The notes below the pieces were generated by a model. That model had not been told where the DNA came from. It saw nothing but the letters and a program-made list of their open reading frames with translations, and ran no database searches. The translations under genes were made by a program, and so were the position numbers. Positions 46,746-55,918 of a stretch of 64,000 nucleotides of DNA are shown in pieces (position 1 is the first letter of the stretch; the number at the start of each line of letters is the position of its first letter). The DNA lies in contig DASWEE010000120.1 of NCBI GenBank assembly GCA_036394915.1, forward strand, positions 57,054 through 121,053, written 5' to 3'. This DNA is from JACDER01 sp036394915. GTDB taxonomy: Bacteria; Actinomycetota; Thermoleophilia; Gaiellales; Gaiellaceae.

Positions 46746-47150
46746 TCAGGCAGCCTTCCCGTAAGCGTCGATGAGCTGCGGCCGGATCCTGACGATCACG
46801 CGCTTCTCGTCGGGCTTCCGGTACGGGTACCGATCGACACCGAGGTACTTCTTCGCGAGCTTGTCGATGTGCTCGTCGGCGCCCTCGTCGACGAGCTCGG
46901 CCGTCCCGCTGACGGAGACGTACGCTCTCTGCGGGTCCGCCTCGTCGTGGACCTCGATCGCGATCCGCGGATCGCGCTTGAGGTACTCAACCTTTGCGCG
47001 CCCGTAGGCGGTGTTGAAGAGCGGCACCTCGCCGTCGAAGTCGACCCAGACCGGCGTCACGTGGGGTGAGCCGTCGGGGCGGATTGTCGCCACGTTGCCC
47101 CAGTTCTTGTCCCGGAACAAGCGGGCTTGTTTTTCGGTCAATTTCGCCAT
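46746..47150 (-). CDS. PPOX-class F420/FMN-dependent oxidoreductase-like protein
   Basis: 134 residues, split beta-barrel fold. GNVATIRPDGSPHVTPVWVDF, VEYLKRDPRIAIEV and YVSVSGTAELVDEGADEHID match the PPOX/FDOR family, which in actinobacteria often uses F420. fbiC in the same window makes F420 available. Substrate unknown. ATG start 51 bp from the divergent propeller gene. Confidence 0.85.
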   Translation of the reverse strand: MAKLTEKQARLFRDKNWGNVATIRPDGSPHVTPVWVDFDGEVPLFNTAYGRAKVEYLKRDPRIAIEVHDEADPQRAYVSVSGTAELVDEGADEHIDKLAKKYLGVDRYPYRKPDEKRVIVRIRPQLIDAYGKAA

Positions 47151-47201
47151 GCCGATCTTGTCCCCGCTCGACGCCGACGGAAAACGCTAGGTTTTCGACC
47201 G

Positions 47202-48281
47202 ATGGGAGTCCTCGTCCTCGTCGGCACACGCAAAGGGCTGTTCTTCCTCAGGGGCGACGACGCCCGCCGCGACTGGACTGTGGAAGGGCCGGTGCTCGAG
47301 GGCTGGGACGTCTTCCACGCGGTCCAGGACCCGCGCGACGGCTCGCTCTACGCCGCAGCGAACAACTGGGTCTACGGCGCGACCGTCCAGCGCTCGACCG
47401 ACGGCGGCAAGACCTGGGTGCGCTCGGAGGGCCTCGGCCTGCCCGAGGACGGCGAGCTGAAGCTCGAGAAGAGCTGGCACGTTGAGCCCGGCCGCGACTC
47501 CGAGCCGGGCAGGCTCTGGCTCGGCGCCGCGCCCGGCGTCCTCTTCCGCTCGGACGACTTCGGCGAGAGCTGGGAGGTCAACCAGGGCCTGCTGGAGGAC
47601 CCGACCCGCGAGCGCTGGCAACCGGGTGCGGGCGGCATGTGCACGCACTCGATCCAGCTCGATCCGGCCGACGACAAGCGGATGTACATCGGGATCTCGG
47701 CCGCGGGCGTCTTCCGCTCCGAGGACGGAGGCGAGAGCTGGACGCCCGCGAACAAGGGCACCGCCGCCGACTTCGCGCCCGACGACCAGTTTCCCGAGGT
47801 CGGCCAGTGCGTCCACAAGCTGCTCCTCCATCCGGGCAAGGACGGGCGCCTCTGGCAACAGAACCATTGCGGCGTCTACCGCTCCGACGACCGGGGCGAG
47901 AACTGGGAGCGGCTGGAGGGGAACGGCCTGCCGAGCGGCTTCGGCTTCCCGCTCGCGCTCGACCACCGGGAGCCCGATACGGCGCTGGTCGTTCCCGAGA
48001 TCGGCGCCGAGAACCGCGTCACGCCCGACGGGCGCCTGGGGGTGTACAGGACGAAGGACGGCGGCAAGAGCTGGGAGCTGGCCTCGAACGGGCTTCCCGA
48101 CCAGGCCTGGGCCTCGGTGATGCGGGAAGGGATGGCCTCCGACCGCCTCGACCCTCCGGGGATCTACTTCGGGACTCAGAGCGGCTCGATCTTCGTCTCG
48201 CCGAACGCGGGCGACGAATGGATCGAGGCCGCCGGCCAGCTGCCGCCGGTGCTGTCGGTCGAGACCGGAGAGTGGGAATAA
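47202..48281 (+). CDS. BNR/WD40-like beta-propeller protein (cytoplasmic sialidase-like)
   Basis: 359 residues with no signal peptide. Starts MGVLVLVGTRKGLFFL; Asp-box units are STDGGKTW, SDDFGESW, SEDGGESW, SDDRGENW and TKDGGKSW, about one per blade. Repeated H and W residues line the repeats (KSWHVEPG, HREPD). Its stop overlaps the start of the next gene (GTG 48272), so both are made together. From memory, such propellers often sit beside a MoaD/ThiS-like gene. Enzyme activity is unproven. Confidence 0.8.
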   Translation: MGVLVLVGTRKGLFFLRGDDARRDWTVEGPVLEGWDVFHAVQDPRDGSLYAAANNWVYGATVQRSTDGGKTWVRSEGLGLPEDGELKLEKSWHVEPGRDSEPGRLWLGAAPGVLFRSDDFGESWEVNQGLLEDPTRERWQPGAGGMCTHSIQLDPADDKRMYIGISAAGVFRSEDGGESWTPANKGTAADFAPDDQFPEVGQCVHKLLLHPGKDGRLWQQNHCGVYRSDDRGENWERLEGNGLPSGFGFPLALDHREPDTALVVPEIGAENRVTPDGRLGVYRTKDGGKSWELASNGLPDQAWASVMREGMASDRLDPPGIYFGTQSGSIFVSPNAGDEWIEAAGQLPPVLSVETGEWE

Positions 48282-49351
48282 CAGTCCTCCTTCCGGGCCT
48301 GCTGGCGACGCAGGCCGGGGGCAAGGACCGGTTCGAGCTCGACGCGCCCACCGTCGGCGCGGCGCTCCGCGCCCTTCCGATCTCGGATCTGATCTTCGAC
48401 GAGGCCGGGGAGCTGCGAGGCCTCGTGAACGTGTACGTGGACGGCAAGGACATGCGCACCCGCGACGGTCTCGACACGTCGCTCGAAGGCGAGGAGGAGA
48501 TCCGGGTCGTGGCCGCGATCGCCGGCGGCGCGTCCGTCCAGCTCGGTGACGGCGTCTCGCTCTACGTCGAGGAGCTCGGCGAGGGCCTGCCGGTGATCGT
48601 CCTCCACGGCGGCCCGGGGGTCGACCACTCGATGTTCCGCCCCTACCTCGACCCGCTCGCGGAGGACTTCCGCCTGATCTACGTCGACGAGCGCGGGCAG
48701 GGACGAAGCGAGCGCGTCGACCCGGAGACCCTTTCGCTGGAGGTCTTCGCCCGAGACGTCGACCTCCTGGCCGAGGCGCTCGAGCTCGACCGCTTCGCCC
48801 TGCTCGGCCACTCGTTCGGGGCGATCATCGCCACGTTCCAGGCGATCGAGCTCGGGACGGCGGATGCGTACGTCGTCTCCGGAGGCGGCGACGCGAGCGA
48901 CCCGATGATGGCGGACGTCGAGGCATCGCTCCGGGCGCTGGGGGACCAGGGCACGGAGATCGCCGCCTCCTGGGAGCAGGAGCAAACGGTCCAGAGCGAG
49001 GAGGAGCTGGCAGAGCTGATGCGCGTTCAGATGCCCTTTCACTTCGCCGGCGAGGTCCCGTCCGGCTACGGCGACGACATCGTCTTCTCGCCCGACGTCC
49101 TCCGCCATTTCGCGCAGGCCGGCTACGGCAACTTCGACTACAGGCCCGATCTGCGCCGGATCGACCGGCCGACGCTCGTGATCGTGGGTGAGCACGACCG
49201 TACGACGACCCCGCGGGCGGCCCGCGTCCTCCACGAGGGCATTCCCGGCAGCGAGCTGGTCATGATCGGCGCCGCCGGCCACATGAGCCTCGTCGAGAAA
49301 CCGGACGAGTATCTGGCCGCGGTGCGGGCTTTCCTCAGCCGCGCGGCCTGA
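48272..49351 (+). CDS. MoaD/ThiS-like ubiquitin fold fused to an alpha/beta hydrolase
   Basis: 359 residues. Residues 1-86 read as a sulfur-carrier/ubiquitin-like domain (VGITVLLPGLL, LVNVYVDGKDMR, EIRVVAAIAGG) ending in Gly-Gly at 85-86, exactly where free MoaD/ThiS proteins stop. Without a break a proline-iminopeptidase-like hydrolase follows: oxyanion HGGPG 112-116, nucleophile S181 in GHSFG, D309 in GEHDR, H337 in AAGHMS. The hydrolase has no start codon of its own near the junction, so the fusion is real in this sequence. GTG 48272 overlaps the propeller gene by 10 nt. Confidence 0.82.
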   Translation: MGITVLLPGLLATQAGGKDRFELDAPTVGAALRALPISDLIFDEAGELRGLVNVYVDGKDMRTRDGLDTSLEGEEEIRVVAAIAGGASVQLGDGVSLYVEELGEGLPVIVLHGGPGVDHSMFRPYLDPLAEDFRLIYVDERGQGRSERVDPETLSLEVFARDVDLLAEALELDRFALLGHSFGAIIATFQAIELGTADAYVVSGGGDASDPMMADVEASLRALGDQGTEIAASWEQEQTVQSEEELAELMRVQMPFHFAGEVPSGYGDDIVFSPDVLRHFAQAGYGNFDYRPDLRRIDRPTLVIVGEHDRTTTPRAARVLHEGIPGSELVMIGAAGHMSLVEKPDEYLAAVRAFLSRAA

Positions 49352-49372
49352 AGGCGCCAAAACCCGCCTGGC

Positions 49373-49378
49373 TATACT
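49373..49378 (+). promoter_or_regulatory. -10 hexamer of rpsA
   Basis: TATACT, 15 nt before ATG 49394. With usual spacing the transcript would have a leader of about 9 nt. No strong -35. Confidence 0.5.
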
Positions 49379-49393
49379 GACCGGCCCTCGGAA

Positions 49394-50770
49394 ATGGCCA
49401 ACGAAACCGTTCATACAGAGGAACCGCAGCTCTCCGACGACGGCGTCTGGATCACGACGCCCGAAGGCGAGCGCGTTCCCAATTACGAGGCGACCTTTCC
49501 CGACATCACGGAGGGCCAGGTCGTCACCGGCCAGGTCGTCCGGGTCGACAAGGACGAAGTGCTGGTCGACGTCGGCTACAAGTCCGAAGGCGTGATCCCG
49601 GTCGCCGAGCTTTCGATCCGGCGTTCGGTCAACCCCGCCGACGAGGTCAACGTCGGCGACCAGATCGACGCGCTCGTGATGACCAAGGAGGACGCTGAGG
49701 GCCGGTTGATCCTGTCCAAGAAGCGTGCTCGATTCGAGATCGCGTGGAAGCGGATCGAGCAGGCGGCGGAGACCGGCGAAGCCGTCGAGGGCAAGGTGAT
49801 CGAAGTCGTCAAGGGCGGCCTGATCCTCGACCTCGGCGTACGCGGCTTCCTGCCGGCCTCGCTCGTCGACATCCGGCGCGTCCAGGATCTCGACGAGTTC
49901 CTGGGCCAGGAGCTGCGCTGCAAGGTGATCGAGCTCAACCGCGCCCGCAACAACGTCGTCCTCTCGCGACGGGCGGTGCTCGAGGACGAGCGCAAGGAGA
50001 TGCGCCAAGCGATCCTCGATCGGCTGCAGCCCGGCGACGTCGTCGACGGCCAGATTTCCAACATCGTCGATTTCGGCGCCTTCGTCGACCTCGACGGGAT
50101 GGACGGGCTCATCCACATCTCCGAGCTGTCCTGGAGCCACGTCAACCACCCCTCGGAGGTGCTCGAGATCGGGCAGGACGTCAAGGTCAAGGTGCTGGAC
50201 ATCGACCGCGACCGGCAGCGGATCTCCCTCGGCCTCAAGCAGACCCAGACCGATCCCTGGCAGCAGGTGCTCGAGAGCTACAACGAAGGCGACGTCGTCG
50301 AGGGCCGCGTGACCAAGGTCGTCACCTTCGGCGCGTTCGTCGAGATCCTGCCCGGGGTGGAAGGGCTCGTCCACATCTCGGAGCTCGCCCAGCACCACGT
50401 CGAGAACCCGCGCGAGGTCGTGTCGCAGGGCGATGCGGTTAACGTGATGATCCTCGAGGTGGACGCGGAGCGGCGCCGGCTGTCGCTGTCGCTGAAGCGC
50501 GTCGCCGAGGGAACGGAGCCGGAGCCGCGGGCCGACGGCGCCGAGTCCGTCCACCTGACCCCGCATCTCGACCTCTCCGAAGACGTGTTCAAGGACGAGG
50601 GGCCTGGGGCCGTGGCCGCCGAAGCGGCGCCGGAGCTGGAGTCGACTGAGGCAGCCGAGCCTGAGCTGGCTCCGGAAGACACGGCCGCCGACGAAGCAGA
50701 CCTGACCGAGCCGGGCCCGGGCGATTCGGAGGGAAGCCCGCCCGAGCCGCCGCCCGAAAAGCCCTCCTAG
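49394..50770 (+). CDS. rpsA: 30S ribosomal protein S1
   Basis: mRNA-binding ribosomal protein. 458 residues with four S1 OB-fold domains (about 39-107, 124-190, 211-279, 296-366) and an acidic Ala/Glu/Pro-rich tail, the four-domain actinobacterial form. GQISNIVDFGAFVDLDGMDG and GRVTKVVTFGAFVEILPGVEG show the repeat. Followed 2 bp later by coaE, a common pairing. Confidence 0.96.
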   Translation: MANETVHTEEPQLSDDGVWITTPEGERVPNYEATFPDITEGQVVTGQVVRVDKDEVLVDVGYKSEGVIPVAELSIRRSVNPADEVNVGDQIDALVMTKEDAEGRLILSKKRARFEIAWKRIEQAAETGEAVEGKVIEVVKGGLILDLGVRGFLPASLVDIRRVQDLDEFLGQELRCKVIELNRARNNVVLSRRAVLEDERKEMRQAILDRLQPGDVVDGQISNIVDFGAFVDLDGMDGLIHISELSWSHVNHPSEVLEIGQDVKVKVLDIDRDRQRISLGLKQTQTDPWQQVLESYNEGDVVEGRVTKVVTFGAFVEILPGVEGLVHISELAQHHVENPREVVSQGDAVNVMILEVDAERRRLSLSLKRVAEGTEPEPRADGAESVHLTPHLDLSEDVFKDEGPGAVAAEAAPELESTEAAEPELAPEDTAADEADLTEPGPGDSEGSPPEPPPEKPS

Positions 50771-50772
50771 CC

Positions 50773-51366
50773 TTGCCAAAGCCGCTGGCGGTCGCGATCA
50801 CCGGCGGGATCGGGGCCGGTAAGAGCGAGGCGCTCAGGGCATTCGAGCGCCACGGCGCCGCCGTCATCTCGAGCGACGAGATCGTGCACCGGCTGCTGAG
50901 CGAGAACGAGACCATGCGGCGCGCACTGCTCGAGCGCTTCGGCGAGGGGATCCTCGACGACTCCGGGCGGCTCGACCGCGGTGCGATCGCAGAGGTCGTC
51001 TTCGCCGACCGCGAGGCGCTCGAGTGGCTGGAGGCGCTGCTCCACCCGCTCGTCGTGCGCGAGTACCTCTCATGGCGAGACGAGCTCGGCCGGCTGGAGC
51101 ATCCACCCGCTGTATGCGCGACCGAGGTGCCGCTCCTGTACGAGGTCGGCGGCGAGAAGCGGTTCGACGCGGTCGTCGCGATCACCGCGCCGCGCGAGCT
51201 TCGGTCCTCGCGGGCGAGCGTCCCGCTCGAGGCTCGCGAGCGGCGCCTGATCCCCGACGAGGAGAAGGTGAAGCGGGCCGACTTCGCCTACGTCAACGAC
51301 GGCACGACCGCCGACCTTGATGCTTTCGTAGCACGCGTGATGAAGCAGCTGGAGGAGCGCGCGTGA
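50773..51366 (+). CDS. coaE: Dephospho-CoA kinase
   Basis: Last step of coenzyme A synthesis. 197 residues. P-loop GGIGAGKS at 11-18, SSDEIVHRLL (the DAD-like metal/substrate region), LDRGAIAEVVF, LEALLHPLV and EVPLLYEVGGEKRFDAVVAI. The later lid has RRLIPDEEKVKRADFAYVNDGT. TTG 50773 start, 2 bp after rpsA; the stop overlaps the SLT start by 4 nt. Confidence 0.94.
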   Translation: MPKPLAVAITGGIGAGKSEALRAFERHGAAVISSDEIVHRLLSENETMRRALLERFGEGILDDSGRLDRGAIAEVVFADREALEWLEALLHPLVVREYLSWRDELGRLEHPPAVCATEVPLLYEVGGEKRFDAVVAITAPRELRSSRASVPLEARERRLIPDEEKVKRADFAYVNDGTTADLDAFVARVMKQLEERA

Positions 51367-51908
51367 GGAAGATGGTCGCGATGGGGGTGCTCGGCGCCAC
51401 CGTCCTCGGCATCGTGATCTTCGTCCAGAAAGACCAGCCTGCCTGGTTCCAGCGGCTTCGCTATCCGCTCCACTACCAGACGATCGTCCGCACGCACGCG
51501 CGGAACTACCACCTGCAGCCCGCACTGCTCGCGGCTGTCATCTACCAGGAGAGCAAGTTCCATCCCGACGCGAAATCGTCCTCGGGCGCGATCGGCTTGA
51601 TGCAGCTCCAGCCGGCCACGGCCGAGGGGATCGCGATCCATACCGGCGGCTCCCGCTTCCGCGTCGACGACCTCTACGACCCCGAGCTCAACATCCGCTA
51701 CGGGTCGTGGTATCTCCGTCATCTGCTCGACAAGTACGGCGACTTGAGGACGGCCCTGGCGGCCTACAACGCCGGACAGCGGAACGTCGACACGTGGCGA
51801 CGCGAAGGCAAGGGGATCCAGTTCTCCGAGACGCGGCACTACGTCAGCCGAGTCGAGGACCTGCAGAAGGTCTACCGGCACGCGTACGCGTCAGAGCTCG
51901 GCTACTAA
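51363..51908 (+). CDS. Lytic transglycosylase (SLT domain)
   Basis: Cleaves peptidoglycan glycan strands. 181 residues. N-terminal membrane anchor or signal (about 4-21), then the SLT fold: catalytic E63 in YQESKFHPDA, SSSGAIGLMQLQPATAE, GSWYLRHLLDKYG and ALAAYNAGQRNVD. GTG start overlaps the coaE stop. The 3' end overlaps the convergent cyclase gene by 18 nt. Confidence 0.92.
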   Translation: MRKMVAMGVLGATVLGIVIFVQKDQPAWFQRLRYPLHYQTIVRTHARNYHLQPALLAAVIYQESKFHPDAKSSSGAIGLMQLQPATAEGIAIHTGGSRFRVDDLYDPELNIRYGSWYLRHLLDKYGDLRTALAAYNAGQRNVDTWRREGKGIQFSETRHYVSRVEDLQKVYRHAYASELGY

Positions 51909-54839
51909 CCGTCGCGCTCGACGCGCCGCCGCGACCATGCCCTTCTGCTCGTAGAGTGCAATCGCTTCGTCGAGGAGAGGCGACGCCTCATCGGACCGGC
52001 CGGCGATCATCAGCACCTCCGCAAGATTGAGCCGTGAGTCGGCACGGGAATACGAGTCGGTTTGATCTGCCAGCGAGACAGCCTCCCGCCCGAGTTGCGC
52101 AGCTTCCTCGAAGTCGCCGCGCCGGGCCAGGATCTTCGCCTCGACCGCCTTCCAGCGCCGGTGCGTCTCCACATCCTCGGGTGAGCCGAGCGCGTTCGCG
52201 GACAAGGCGGCTTCTTCGGCCTCGTCGTACCGGCCCTGCTCATAGAGCGCCTCGGCAAGGTGGCCGGCAATCGTGGACAGATACCCCTTCTCGCCCATCG
52301 ATTCGAGGATCTCGTAGCCCTCACGGGCTTGCGCCTCCGAAGCCACAGGATCGCCCGCAAGGAGCTCCAGCTCTGAGCCCATCATCGAGTTACCGGCAGC
52401 GACGGCGATCATCATGCCGAGATCGATCTGCACCGAACGTGCTCTCCGGAGAAGTTGCCGTCCTTCCTCGAAGTCGCCGCGCATCCCGAGGAGGCAGCCG
52501 AGGACCTGGAGGGCGACCGACTCGAGGCCCGGTTCGGTCTCCGGGTCCTCGAGCAGCGCATTGCAGAGGCGGATGCCCTCGTCGACCGGCCTCGGTCCAA
52601 ACCAGCAGTTGCGGAGCAGCCAAATGAGGCTTTCGATCTCTTGCTTCCGGTCACCTGCCCGGCGCGCATGCTCGATCGACCGCTCCAGGGCCTCGGCCAT
52701 CGCGCCGCCGCTCATCTCCATCAGGTGTACGTGCGCGATCATCGCCCATCCTTTGGCGAGAGCGGCCTCGTCGCCGAGCTGCTCGAGCTCGTCGATCGCT
52801 TCCTCGGCGGTGCTCTTGAAGTCGTCGAACACGCTCTGATCGACGAGCGTTCGCAGCAGCCTGTGCTCGAGCAGCGCCCGCAGCTCGAGCGTGCGCTGGT
52901 CGCGGTCGTGGGCGATGTCGATGGCCTCGACCAGAGAGCGCTCGGCCCGCTCGAGCTGCCCGAAGTCCATCAGGGCGCGACCGAGGTCGACCAGGAGCGG
53001 CGTGCGGCGCGCATCGCGCTCCGGCAGCAAGTCCACCGCGCGAGAGAGCAGGTTCGTCCCGGCGGGTAGGTCGCCGCGCAGGAGCGCGCGGGCTCCTCCA
53101 GCGGCGAGGCGCTCGGCGGCGCGACCGCCGAGGTCGCGCGTCTCGGAGTCGGCAGGGGCGAGCTCTAGACGGTAGCGATGCGCCTGCTCGAGGTGATATC
53201 CGAGGATCTCGTCCTGCTCGACCAGGTCGGCGTGCGCTGCGAGCCAGCCGGCGAAGCGTTCGTGCAGTTCGGCGCGGATCTCCTTCGGTAGAGAGTCGTA
53301 GGCGGCGTCCCGGATCAGCAAGTGCCGGAAGCGGTACGCGTCATCGTCGGGGAAGGTCGGCGTGTCGGGCCTGATCAGCTCCTTGCGCACGAGCGACGGA
53401 AGCTGCGCATCGACGTCGGTGCCGGGTGCGAGCTCGACGACGGCGCCCCGGTGGAAGACCTGTCCCTCCACCGCGCCGCGCTCCACGACCCCGCGCTCTT
53501 CGTGACCGAGCGTATCCAGTCGCGCCTGAAGCAAGGCGTGGATCGTCGGCGGAACTGCTACGTCGCCCTCGTCGCGGAGCATCGCCACCATCTCCTCGAC
53601 GAAGAGCGGGTTGCCCTCCGAGCTCTCGACAACCTTCGCCCGCATCTCGTCGTTTGCGCCGCCGAGCGACGCGATCAGCTGCTCGCACTCCGCGGGCGCC
53701 AGCGGCTCGAGCAGGATCGTCGTCGCATTCAGCTTGCCGCCGCCCCAGGCCGGGCGCAGCTCGAGCAGGTCGGGGCGCGCTACGCAGAGCAGGAAGAGCG
53801 GCGCTCCGCGCGAAAGGTCGGCGACGTGCTCGACCAGGTCGAGGAAGGTCGGCTCGGCCCACTGGATGTCCTCGAACACGACGACGAGCGGCCGCTCGCC
53901 CGCCTCGCGCTCGAGCAGCTTGCGAAATGCCAGCTCGGTCTCCGGCGGGGAGGAGGCGATGAGCGAATCGGGCTCGCTCCCGAGCTGCAGGAGAACCTCG
54001 ACGACCGGGAAGTATGTGATTCCCTCGCCGTAGGGCAAGCAGCGACCGCGTACGACGCGCGCGTCGACGCCGGCCAGGAACTCGGCGACCAGCCGCGACT
54101 TCCCGACACCGGCGGGCCCGAGCAGCGTGAACAGGTGACAGGCTCGCTCAGTTTTCCCATGCTCGAAGTCCTGCCGGAGGCGATCCAGCTCTCGCCGGCG
54201 ACCGACCAGCGGCGCCTCGAAGTGACGCGCGATCGCCTCGGCCCCCGCGCGGACGGCCAGCAGCCGGTATGCATCGACCGGCGCGGCCTTTCCCTTCAGC
54301 TCGAGCGGCGCGAGCTGCTCGACCTCGACCGCGTCTCGGACGAGCTTGCGTGTCTCGGGTCCGATCCGTACCTCTCCCGGCTGAGCGGACTGCTCCAGGC
54401 GGGCGGCGACGTTGACGGCATCGCCGGTGACGAGCGTCTCTCCCTCGCCGGCTATGACTTCGCCGGTGTTGACGCCGATCCGGAGCTCCGGACTGCGAAG
54501 CTCGTCGGCGGAGCGCACCGCGCGCAAGGCGTCGTCCTCGTGGACCACAGGGACGCCGAAGACGGCCATGACCGCGTCGCCGGCGAACTTCTCGACCGTC
54601 CCTCCGTGGCGCTCGATCGTCGCTCGGGCCTGCTCGAACCAGCGCCCCATCTGCGCCCTGACGGCTTCCGGGTCGCGCTCCTCGCCGGTTGCGGTGGATC
54701 CGACGACGTCGGCGAAGAGGACGGTCACCGTCTTCCGCACCTCCCGGGCCGGAGCACTCTCCTCGAGTGCCGCACCGCATGCATCGCAGAAGCGCGCCTC
54801 GGCACGATTCTCGGCTCCGCAGGCCGCACAGATCGTCAC
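51891..54839 (-). CDS. Zinc ribbon-class III adenylate cyclase-AAA ATPase-TPR protein, paralogue 2
   Basis: 982 residues. Zinc ribbon C4/C7/C18/C21; cyclase residues D44, K84, D88, D140, N143 and R147 all present; Walker A GPAGVGKS at 241-248; Walker B VVVFEDIQWAEPTF; C-terminal TPR-like half with repeats such as YEQGRYDEAEEAALSANALG. GTG 54839 overlaps the stop of paralogue 3 by 4 nt, so the two are co-transcribed. The first half is close to identical in motif wording to paralogue 3; the TPR half is not. Confidence 0.88.
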   Translation of the reverse strand: MTICAACGAENRAEARFCDACGAALEESAPAREVRKTVTVLFADVVGSTATGEERDPEAVRAQMGRWFEQARATIERHGGTVEKFAGDAVMAVFGVPVVHEDDALRAVRSADELRSPELRIGVNTGEVIAGEGETLVTGDAVNVAARLEQSAQPGEVRIGPETRKLVRDAVEVEQLAPLELKGKAAPVDAYRLLAVRAGAEAIARHFEAPLVGRRRELDRLRQDFEHGKTERACHLFTLLGPAGVGKSRLVAEFLAGVDARVVRGRCLPYGEGITYFPVVEVLLQLGSEPDSLIASSPPETELAFRKLLEREAGERPLVVVFEDIQWAEPTFLDLVEHVADLSRGAPLFLLCVARPDLLELRPAWGGGKLNATTILLEPLAPAECEQLIASLGGANDEMRAKVVESSEGNPLFVEEMVAMLRDEGDVAVPPTIHALLQARLDTLGHEERGVVERGAVEGQVFHRGAVVELAPGTDVDAQLPSLVRKELIRPDTPTFPDDDAYRFRHLLIRDAAYDSLPKEIRAELHERFAGWLAAHADLVEQDEILGYHLEQAHRYRLELAPADSETRDLGGRAAERLAAGGARALLRGDLPAGTNLLSRAVDLLPERDARRTPLLVDLGRALMDFGQLERAERSLVEAIDIAHDRDQRTLELRALLEHRLLRTLVDQSVFDDFKSTAEEAIDELEQLGDEAALAKGWAMIAHVHLMEMSGGAMAEALERSIEHARRAGDRKQEIESLIWLLRNCWFGPRPVDEGIRLCNALLEDPETEPGLESVALQVLGCLLGMRGDFEEGRQLLRRARSVQIDLGMMIAVAAGNSMMGSELELLAGDPVASEAQAREGYEILESMGEKGYLSTIAGHLAEALYEQGRYDEAEEAALSANALGSPEDVETHRRWKAVEAKILARRGDFEEAAQLGREAVSLADQTDSYSRADSRLNLAEVLMIAGRSDEASPLLDEAIALYEQKGMVAAARRARRLVAEL

Positions 54840-55918
54840 CTCGGAGCCTCCAGCTTCGTTAGGAGGTCGCGTACGCGGCCGCCGGGAACGGTCGCGCCTT
54901 TCTCCTCGTAGACGGCGAGCGCCCGCCCGTACGCCGCCCGCGCCTCGTCAGGTCGCCCGGCCGCCGAGTAGACGTCGCCGAGCGCTTTGAGGTTTGCGCC
55001 GCGCAAGTTCCAGAAGTCGGTCGTCTCGGACGCCTGGACGGCCTGGAGCGCGAGCCGCTCGGCGTCTTCGTGCTCGCCTCGCCTCGCTTTCAGCTGCGCC
55101 TCGATCGCGTCCGCCCCTGCGAAGTTGACGAGATCGCCCTCCGGACTTCGCTCGCGGACGAGTGGAAGCAGCTCCCCGGCTTCCTCGTCGCGACCCTGGT
55201 GGGAGAGGCAGTCGGCGAGCTGCATCGCCGTCGTCGACCAGAAGCTTCGTTCACCTAGCTCCTCGAGCGGGCCGAGCCCCGCACGGAGCTCTCGCTCCTC
55301 GGCCTCCAGATTGCCGGCCACGCGCTCGACGAACCCGGGGCCCTGACAGGTCGCCGCGTACTCCATCTCCAAACCGGCTTCTGCGAGCGCAGCCCGTCCA
55401 CGGCGGAAGAGCTCGCGGCCCGTGTCGAAGTCGCCTTGCACGGCCGCAAGCCGGCCGAGGGCCCGCCGGGCCGAGGCCTGGACGAGCAGGAATCCTTCCG
55501 CCTGATCGACAATCGTCTCCAGCTCGTGCCGAGCCTCGTCGACGTGGGTCGGGCCGTGCGAGTAGACAGAGGCGAGCTCGCCGCGAATCGCCTGCACGAG
55601 CCGGCGGGCCCCGGCCCGCTCGGCATGCGGGAGTGCGGCACGGTAAGCGTCGGCGGCCGCCTGGGCATGGCAGCGTGCCCACTCGACGTAACCGACGAAG
55701 AGCATGGCCCGGGCAAGTCCGAGCTCGTCGCTCAGCTGCTCGAAAACCGCCCTCGCCTCCACAACGATCGCGCCCCATTCGTCGATGGATTGTGAGCCGC
55801 TGAGGAAGCCGGCCAATCCCTGCGCCAGAGTTGCATGGGCCCGCCAGCGCGGGTCCGGCGATTCGGCGGCCTCCTGGGCGTACGCGACGCCATCGTCGAA
55901 GCGTCCCGTATCGACCAG
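54836..55918 (-). CDS. Cyclase paralogue 3, C-terminal TPR part (beyond a frameshift)
   Basis: In-frame continuation of the gene at 55732-57771. Downstream of about 55919 this frame reads ALVDTGRFDDGVAYAQEA and RAHATLAQGLAGFLSG, the TPR continuation expected from paralogue 2 (LGRALMDFGQLERAERS). An internal start (55816) could yield 326 residues alone. Repeats such as ALGDVYSAAGRPDEARAAYG close the protein. The stop overlaps the start of paralogue 2. Confidence 0.8.
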   Translation of the reverse strand: MVDTGRFDDGVAYAQEAAESPDPRWRAHATLAQGLAGFLSGSQSIDEWGAIVVEARAVFEQLSDELGLARAMLFVGYVEWARCHAQAAADAYRAALPHAERAGARRLVQAIRGELASVYSHGPTHVDEARHELETIVDQAEGFLLVQASARRALGRLAAVQGDFDTGRELFRRGRAALAEAGLEMEYAATCQGPGFVERVAGNLEAEERELRAGLGPLEELGERSFWSTTAMQLADCLSHQGRDEEAGELLPLVRERSPEGDLVNFAGADAIEAQLKARRGEHEDAERLALQAVQASETTDFWNLRGANLKALGDVYSAAGRPDEARAAYGRALAVYEEKGATVPGGRVRDLLTKLEAPR

